This document shows, piece by piece, positions 4,908 through 8,422 of a DNA stretch of 8,422 bases. The DNA comes from CAZWVM01 sp964637705 (lineage in GTDB: Bacteria; UBA8481). Under the pieces are notes generated by a model. It worked only from the letters and a program-made list of their open reading frames with translations, had not been told where the DNA came from and searched no databases. The DNA lies in assembly GCA_964637705.1 (NCBI GenBank), contig CAZWVM010000159.1, positions 1 through 8,422 of the forward strand, in the 5' to 3' direction. How positions within the stretch are numbered: the first letter of the stretch is position 1; each line of letters opens with the position of its first letter. Position numbers and translations under genes: made by a program.

Positions 4908-7013
4908 TCAGGACGACGACTCCCGCGTGTGCACGACGCGCTGGGGGAAGGGGATCTCGATGCCCGCATGGTCGAAGGCCCGCTTGATTCTCAATCTCAT
5001 CTCGCGCGCCACGTCCCACTGTTTCATCGGACGCGTCTTCACGAGAACGCGCACGCAGATCGACGAATCCTTGAAGGCCTCGACGCCCAGAACCTGCGGT
5101 TCCTCCAGGATCAGTGGTCCGAACGTCTCGTCGGTCTTCAGCGCGCGGCCGACATCCACCAGGGTCGCTTGGACCTTCCCCAGGTCCGATTCGTAGGCGA
5201 CGTCGATATCGAGAACGCATCGCGACCATTCGTGGGTCATATTCGAGACGGATGTGATCTCGCCGTTGGGGATGATGTGCACGATGCCGTCGAGGCCCCG
5301 CAGCACGGTCGTTCTCAGGCCGAACTGCTCCACTTGCCCGCTGCGATCGCCGATCCGAATGACGTCGCCGACGCGGTACTGGTTCTCCATGAGGATGAAG
5401 AATCCCGAGAGGAAGTCCTTCACGAGCGACTGGGCTCCGAGGCCCAGAGCGATGCCCGCGATACCCGCTCCGGCGAGAAGCGGCATCACGTCGAACCCGA
5501 ACTCGCGCAGGATCAGGAGCGTTCCGGCGAGAAGAACGACCACCGTCGTGACCCTGCGAAGCACCTGCTCCACGGTGTCGAAGCGTCTCTCGTAATCGTC
5601 GGAACCATCGCGGTGCGAAGGGCGAGTCACGATCCTGACGACCGCCGAGACGATGCGCTGGGCCGCGTAGAGAAAGGCGGCGACGAGAATGCAGAGCCCG
5701 CCGAGGCTCACGATGCGCCTCATGCGCGGCATCGAGTAGCGGAAGAGCAGGATCAGGGACGGGCGAAGGGAGATCCCCCAGATCCAGGCGAGGGTCATCG
5801 CCGTCACGGCCACGACGACGCCCAGGATCACCAGGTTGCGCAGGATATGACGCGAGAAACCCGCGCGAAGCAGGCGGCGTGCGCCCCAGCCCGCCGCGAC
5901 GAGCACGGCGAGGGTCGCCAGGCCGCGAGGCAGGATATACGCGGCGAGAGGAACATAGCCGAGGGCGACGGCGAGTGCGGTCAAGACGAGAAGCAGGGCG
6001 AAGGCCAGGAACCCGATCGCCGCGTTCCGGCGCCGCTCCACCCGCGCAGGAGCGATCGTGTCCCCCGCCCGCGCGGCTCCGGCACGGCGCAGGACGTGCA
6101 AGAGAAGGTAGATCGCCAGGGCGAGCGCGAGAGCGACTCCCACGTGCGAGAAGCCGACGCCGCCCGACGGCGTGAAGAGCGCGCGGACCCGCGCCTCGAT
6201 GAGCCTCCTCCCGAGTTCGTCGTCGAAGTCGGTGTAGGAACGAACCTCCTGGAGGAGGGCGGCTCGGTGCGCCGCGAGGTGCGCGGCGAGAAGCGCGAGT
6301 TCCCGTTCGTCCTCGCCGTAGCCCTCGACGAGTTCCACCAGGAGGCCGCGGTTTTCCCGGACCAGGTCCGGGCTCTCGACCGCGCGGCTTCCCTGGGCCT
6401 CGAGTCTCAGCAGGGCGAGCTCGAGCCGCTCGCGGCCGGCGGCGGCGCGCCGCACCTCGGAGTCCACCTGGCGCTTCTGCGTCCCGGCGATGCGCAACCG
6501 CAGCATCAGTTCGTCCCACGTGACACGGGCGGCGGCGCGGACCTCCTCGATTCGCTCCTCCGCGGGCGGGCTTTCCTCGATTTCCAGCATGACCTGGTCG
6601 CGGGAGGCGCGGTTGACGAGCCTTTCGAGCTCGAACTCGCGGTGGGCCAGGTCCGCCTCCACGCGGCGAAGACGATCGGCGGAAAGGCGGGCGCGAAGGG
6701 AGGCGAGCTGGGACCGGCGAATCGCGATGCGCTCCGCCCGGGCCAGTCTCACGATCTCGGCTGAATCCGAGGCGGACGCGGCCGCGAGCCGGGCTTCCTC
6801 GGCCTGCATCGTGAAGCCCTCGGCCTGCGAGGCCGCGATACTTCCCTCTCGATCGGCCCGCTCGGCCGCCGATGCGCGCTCGCGCACGAGGTTCTCGACG
6901 GCGCGGCGCGACTCGACCGCCGACGTCGGATCGGCCGCGAGAGGAGAAGCGGCGAGAAGAACGAAAAGGAGGAGAAAGGCAGGAACCGGGATTCTGCGGG
7001 GCACGGCGTTCAT
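4908..7013 (-). CDS. Large MscS-family mechanosensitive ion channel
   Basis: 701-residue inner-membrane channel that should open under membrane tension and release solutes during osmotic downshift. Residues 1-27 are a cleavable-type signal peptide (ending SPLAA|D). Residues about 33-280 are a charged, Ala/Glu/Arg-rich, coiled-coil-like periplasmic region. Hydrophobic segments follow at about 288-307, 332-353, 358-377, 391-412, 434-454 and 488-503, ahead of the pore helix at about 509-545. The pore has the Gly/Ala pattern of MscS TM3 (LLAGAGIAGIALGLGAQSLV, then KDFLSGFFILMENQYRVGD). The beta domain (VGDVIRIGDRSGQVEQFGLRTT, IIPNGEITSVSN) and the alpha/beta vestibule up to about 690 are complete. 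The length and the N-terminal region resemble the MscK/YbiO-type large members, but the N-terminal region is not recognisable by family. The ATG at 7013 has no Shine-Dalgarno sequence and lies 8 nt after a TATAAT box, so translation is probably leaderless. Confidence 0.93.
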   Translation of the reverse strand: MNAVPRRIPVPAFLLLFVLLAASPLAADPTSAVESRRAVENLVRERASAAERADREGSIAASQAEGFTMQAEEARLAAASASDSAEIVRLARAERIAIRRSQLASLRARLSADRLRRVEADLAHREFELERLVNRASRDQVMLEIEESPPAEERIEEVRAAARVTWDELMLRLRIAGTQKRQVDSEVRRAAAGRERLELALLRLEAQGSRAVESPDLVRENRGLLVELVEGYGEDERELALLAAHLAAHRAALLQEVRSYTDFDDELGRRLIEARVRALFTPSGGVGFSHVGVALALALAIYLLLHVLRRAGAARAGDTIAPARVERRRNAAIGFLAFALLLVLTALAVALGYVPLAAYILPRGLATLAVLVAAGWGARRLLRAGFSRHILRNLVILGVVVAVTAMTLAWIWGISLRPSLILLFRYSMPRMRRIVSLGGLCILVAAFLYAAQRIVSAVVRIVTRPSHRDGSDDYERRFDTVEQVLRRVTTVVVLLAGTLLILREFGFDVMPLLAGAGIAGIALGLGAQSLVKDFLSGFFILMENQYRVGDVIRIGDRSGQVEQFGLRTTVLRGLDGIVHIIPNGEITSVSNMTHEWSRCVLDIDVAYESDLGKVQATLVDVGRALKTDETFGPLILEEPQVLGVEAFKDSSICVRVLVKTRPMKQWDVAREMRLRIKRAFDHAGIEIPFPQRVVHTRESSS

Positions 7014-7021
7014 CGCGCGGG

Positions 7022-7027
7022 ATTATA
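7022..7027 (-). promoter_or_regulatory. -10 box of a probable leaderless mscS promoter
   Basis: A perfect TATAAT on the minus strand ends 8 nt before the A of the MscS gene's ATG. With the usual 6-8 nt from the -10 box to the start, the mRNA would begin at or within about 3 nt of the initiation codon. No good -35 box is seen at 16-19 bp (GAATGG at 17 bp) and no ribosome binding site is present, both compatible with this reading. Confidence 0.6.
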
Positions 7028-7084
7028 CACGGTGTCAGGTGAATCCATTCCTACATTTCAGCGCTCGACGCGAAACGGCGGACG

Positions 7085-7130
7085 ATCATGCCTTCAGGCA
7101 TGTTCGCTTCCTCGGCCGATCCCATCGGCC
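7085..7130. repeat. Two hairpins, left half of a hairpin cluster
   Basis: First hairpin: CATGCC-TTCA-GGCATG at 7087-7102, extendable by two pairs across a T-T mismatch to 7085-7105. Second hairpin: GGCCGAT-CCC-ATCGGCC at 7114-7130, a perfect 7-bp stem. They lie between the MscS gene and the tRNA-Glu copies, in a stretch without any gene. Neither is followed by a T-run on either strand, so these are not standard terminators. Confidence 0.65.
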
Positions 7131-7141
7131 TCGTCAGCCCG

Positions 7142-7200
7142 GGGCGCGAACCGCACATCCTGTGCCGCGCCCGACGAACATGCCTTCAGGCATGTTCGTC
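7142..7200. repeat. Two hairpins, right half of a hairpin cluster, abutting the tRNA copy
   Basis: Third hairpin: a 7-bp outer stem GGGCGCG/CGCGCCC (7142-7148 with 7166-7172), a 4-nt AACC bulge on one side, then a 5-bp inner stem GCACA-TCC-TGTGC (7153-7165). Fourth hairpin: a 12-bp perfect stem 7173-7184 with 7189-7200 around a TTCA loop. The right arm of the fourth hairpin overlaps the last four bases of the partial tRNA-Glu (7197-7200). The 20-bp sequence CATGCCTTCAGGCATGTTCG occurs at both 7087-7106 and 7179-7198, 92 bp apart. Confidence 0.65.
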
Positions 7201-7243
7201 CCCAAGGGGAATCGAACCCCTGTTGCCGGGTTGAAAACCCGGA
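7189..7243. repeat. 55-nt exact duplicate, left copy (of 7344-7398)
   Basis: The last 55 nt before the gap are identical to the first 55 nt after it (7344-7398), starting at GGCATGTTCG and ending at CCCGGA inside the tRNA anticodon stem region. An exact 55-nt overlap at both contig ends is what a k=55 de Bruijn graph assembler leaves at an unresolved repeat (inference). Confidence 0.85.
7197..7243 (-). tRNA. Partial tRNA-Glu(TTC) copy, cut by the assembly gap
   Basis: The 3' part of a tRNA-Glu gene, identical to bases 7352-7398 of the intact copy: discriminator G, acceptor 3' strand TGGGGAC, T arm AGGGG-TTCGATT-CCCCT, the complete anticodon stem-loop with TTC, and one further base. The 5' third is lost in the run of Ns. 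It is either a second tandem tRNA-Glu gene or the same gene represented twice because two contig ends overlap. Confidence 0.7.
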
Positions 7244-7343
7244 NNNNNNNNNNNNNNNNNNNNNNNNNNNNNNNNNNNNNNNNNNNNNNNNNNNNNNNNN
7301 NNNNNNNNNNNNNNNNNNNNNNNNNNNNNNNNNNNNNNNNNNN
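7244..7343. other. Assembly gap of exactly 100 Ns (unknown length)
   Basis: One hundred consecutive Ns. This round number is commonly used for gaps of unknown size, so the true distance between flanks cannot be read from the coordinates. Open frames that cross it are meaningless. Confidence 0.97.
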
Positions 7344-7398
7344 GGCATGTTCGTCCCCAAGGGGAATCGAACCCCTGTTGCCGGGTTGAAAACCCGGA
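7344..7398. repeat. 55-nt exact duplicate, right copy (of 7189-7243)
   Basis: The first 55 nt after the gap. It starts in the right arm of the CATGCC/GGCATG palindrome (GGCATG at 7344-7349) and runs through the 3' part of the intact tRNA-Glu gene. The left arm of the palindrome, if present, is hidden in the gap. Confidence 0.85.
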
Positions 7399-7424
7399 GT
7401 CCTAGGCCTCTGGACGATGGGGAC
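7352..7424 (-). tRNA. tRNA-Glu, anticodon TTC
   Basis: A complete 73-nt tRNA gene that reads GAA/GAG codons. Acceptor stem GTCCCCA/TGGGGAC is fully paired. The D arm is GTCC-AGAGGCCTA-GGAC. The anticodon arm is CCGGG-TTTTCAA-CCCGG, with TTC at 7388-7390 (minus strand). The variable loop and the T arm AGGGG-TTCGATT-CCCCT are normal, and the discriminator base is G at 7352. The sequence follows E. coli tRNA-Glu closely. The CCA end is not encoded (next bases AAC) and must be added after transcription. It lies downstream of dapA on the same strand and has its own promoter. Confidence 0.95.
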
Positions 7425-7432
7425 TGGATGAA

Positions 7433-7461
7433 ACTATATCCCATCCGCGCCGGCTTTTGAA
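7433..7461 (-). promoter_or_regulatory. Probable promoter of the tRNA-Glu gene
   Basis: On the minus strand, TTCAAA (7456-7461; 4 of 6 matches to TTGACA) and TATAGT (7433-7438; 5 of 6 matches to TATAAT) are separated by 17 bp. The transcript would begin only 1-3 nt before the mature tRNA 5' end at 7424. It lies between the dapA stop (7501) and the tRNA. Confidence 0.6.
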
Positions 7462-7500
7462 CTCGAAAATGGCGCGCCGCCTCGCAACGAAGCTCGAGAA

Positions 7501-8385
7501 CTAGGAGATCTTCGCCAGGGCCGCGTCGATCAGCCTGCGCGTCGCCTCGCTGGCCGGAGTCAGGGGCGACCGGACCACGTCGCGGCACCGTCCCAGCTTC
7601 GCCACGGCGCTCTTGACGGGAATCGGGTTCGACTCCGCGAACATCGCCCGGCAGAGGGGCAGAAGGTTGTAATGGAGCTCGAAAGCCCGCTCGCGCACGC
7701 CCTTCTCCCAGGCCCGCACCATCTCCGCGTTCAAGCGCGGAACGACATTCGCCGTGACGGAGATGACGCCGCGGCCGCCCACGCACAGCGTCGGCACAAC
7801 GGTGAAATCGTCGCCCGACAGGAGGATGAACCCGGGCGGGCAGGCCTCGATGACCTCCGAGATCTGCTTCAGGTCGCCCGTCGCCTCCTTGATCCCGACG
7901 ATCCGGGGGTGCGCCGCGCACTTCGCGACGGTCGCGGGCAGCATATTGACGCCGGTGCGGCCCGGGACGTTGTAGAGGACGAGCGGAATCTCGGCCGCGT
8001 CGGCGATCGCGCGAAAATGCGCGACAAGACCGTCCTGGACGGGCTTGTTGTAGTAGGGCGTGATGGAGAGCGCGAAGTCCGCCCCGGCGGACTTCGCGAA
8101 GCGCGTCAGGCGGATCGCCTCGGCGGTCGAGTTCGACCCGGCGCCGGCGACGACCGGCACCCGCCGGTTCACCGTCTCGACCACCAGCTCGATCACCCGT
8201 TCGTGCTCCTCGTGGGACAGGGTCGCCGACTCGCCCGTCGTGCCGCACGGCACGATCCCGTCCGTGCCCTCGGCGATGTGCCACTCGACGAGCGCCTTCA
8301 GCGCCGCCTCGTCGAGCGAACCGTCCGCGTTGAACGGGGTGACGAGCGCGACGATCGAGCCGCGCAGCCTCTCAACTCCACTCAT
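7501..8385 (-). CDS. dapA: 4-hydroxy-tetrahydrodipicolinate synthase (DapA)
   Basis: 294 residues, full length for the family. This cytoplasmic TIM-barrel aldolase condenses pyruvate with L-aspartate-4-semialdehyde, the first committed step to diaminopimelate and lysine. Catalytic residues are all present: Schiff-base Lys166 (VGIKEATGD), Tyr138 and Arg143 (YNVPGRTGVN), Thr49-Thr50 (CGTTGES) and Tyr112 from the neighbouring subunit (TPYYNKP). The residues that bind lysine in the E. coli enzyme are also conserved (offset +5): Ser53, Ala54, His58, His61, Asn85, Glu89 and Tyr111, so feedback inhibition by lysine is predicted. The ATG at 8385 is preceded by GGAG (8393-8396) with a 7-nt spacer. No promoter is visible in the 37 nt upstream; it may belong to an operon entering from the right edge. 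Confidence 0.97.
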   Translation of the reverse strand: MSGVERLRGSIVALVTPFNADGSLDEAALKALVEWHIAEGTDGIVPCGTTGESATLSHEEHERVIELVVETVNRRVPVVAGAGSNSTAEAIRLTRFAKSAGADFALSITPYYNKPVQDGLVAHFRAIADAAEIPLVLYNVPGRTGVNMLPATVAKCAAHPRIVGIKEATGDLKQISEVIEACPPGFILLSGDDFTVVPTLCVGGRGVISVTANVVPRLNAEMVRAWEKGVRERAFELHYNLLPLCRAMFAESNPIPVKSAVAKLGRCRDVVRSPLTPASEATRRLIDAALAKIS

Positions 8386-8422
8386 CTTCGCACTCCATTT
8401 CCGTCCTCAGCATGTCGCTGTA
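8372..8422 (-). CDS. Possible C-terminal tail of an upstream gene overlapping dapA (partial)
   Basis: From the right edge, one minus-strand frame stays open for 16 codons and ends with TGA at 8372-8374, giving YSDMLRTEMECEDEWS. Its codons mostly end in G or C (12 of 16), unlike the competing frame whose stop would overlap the dapA ATG as ATGA. It would overlap dapA by 14 nt. The piece is far too short to identify, and it may be chance. Confidence 0.22.
   Translation of the reverse strand, partial: YSDMLRTEMECEDEWS

Noticed and set aside
4929..6764. 611-codon plus-strand frame antisense to the MscS gene
   Set aside because: Composition is dominated by Arg, Asp, Glu, His and Gln, with no recognisable fold. 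The opposite strand encodes a clear MscS channel.
7107..7178. Possible degenerate third tRNA between the two palindromes (spacing fits one tRNA gene)
   Set aside because: GGTTCGCG resembles a T loop, but neither an acceptor stem nor a T stem can be formed; the segment folds instead as two simple hairpins.
7087..7198. CRISPR-like reading of the repeated CATGCCTTCAGGCATGTTCG
   Set aside because: Only two full copies, 92 bp apart, with a 72-bp structured interval; there is no regular array and no cas gene.
7094..7460. Open frames that run through the run of Ns
   Set aside because: They cross unknown sequence and tRNA genes; the apparent repeats in their translations are only the duplicated 55-nt tRNA segment.

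Overview
This window is high-GC bacterial DNA, probably from an uncultivated, Gram-negative-type (diderm) organism assembled from short reads. A lipobox protein and a secreted-type MscS channel suggest the envelope type. A run of exactly 100 Ns, flanked by an identical 55-nt sequence on both sides, suggests a draft assembly. No gene here fixes the phylum. Coding is dense and nearly every codon ends in G or C. Promoters are E. coli-like sigma-70 boxes where they can be seen.

Layout, left to right. (1) Positions 111-2949, minus strand: a two-gene carbohydrate operon. A membrane-anchored or secreted clan GH-A glycosidase (GH2-like barrel) is followed by a small lipoprotein with a galactose-binding-like (CIA30/CBM-type) domain, closed by a strong 13-bp hairpin terminator. 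Upstream, at 3028-3089, is a perfect TTGACA-17-TATAAT promoter whose start region is covered by two identical 12-bp LacI-family-like operator sites 21 bp apart. (2) 3248-4600, plus strand: a divergent gene for a one-chain rubredoxin plus FAD/NAD(P)H oxidoreductase. (3) 4604-7013, minus strand: a small unrecognised 80-residue protein gene, convergent with the oxidoreductase gene (3 bp between the stop codons), preceded by a large MscS-type mechanosensitive channel that appears to be translated from a leaderless mRNA. (4) 7014-7352: a non-coding stretch with four successive hairpins, part of a tRNA-Glu copy, and the assembly gap. (5) 7352-7461: an intact tRNA-Glu(TTC) with its own promoter. (6) 7501-8385, minus strand: dapA, the first committed enzyme of lysine/diaminopimelate synthesis, with an intact E. 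coli-type lysine feedback pocket.

The glycosidase and the lipoprotein probably work together at the cell surface on an unknown polysaccharide under sugar-responsive repression. The other genes look like separate housekeeping or stress units: redox/oxygen detoxification, osmotic protection, translation and amino-acid/cell-wall precursor synthesis. The features most worth following up are the tandem operators, the paired EF-hand loops inside the glycosidase, the unassigned C-terminal region of that enzyme, the small Trp-rich protein, and the hairpin/tRNA-Glu array at the gap. I see no CRISPR array, insertion sequence, phage gene or defence system.
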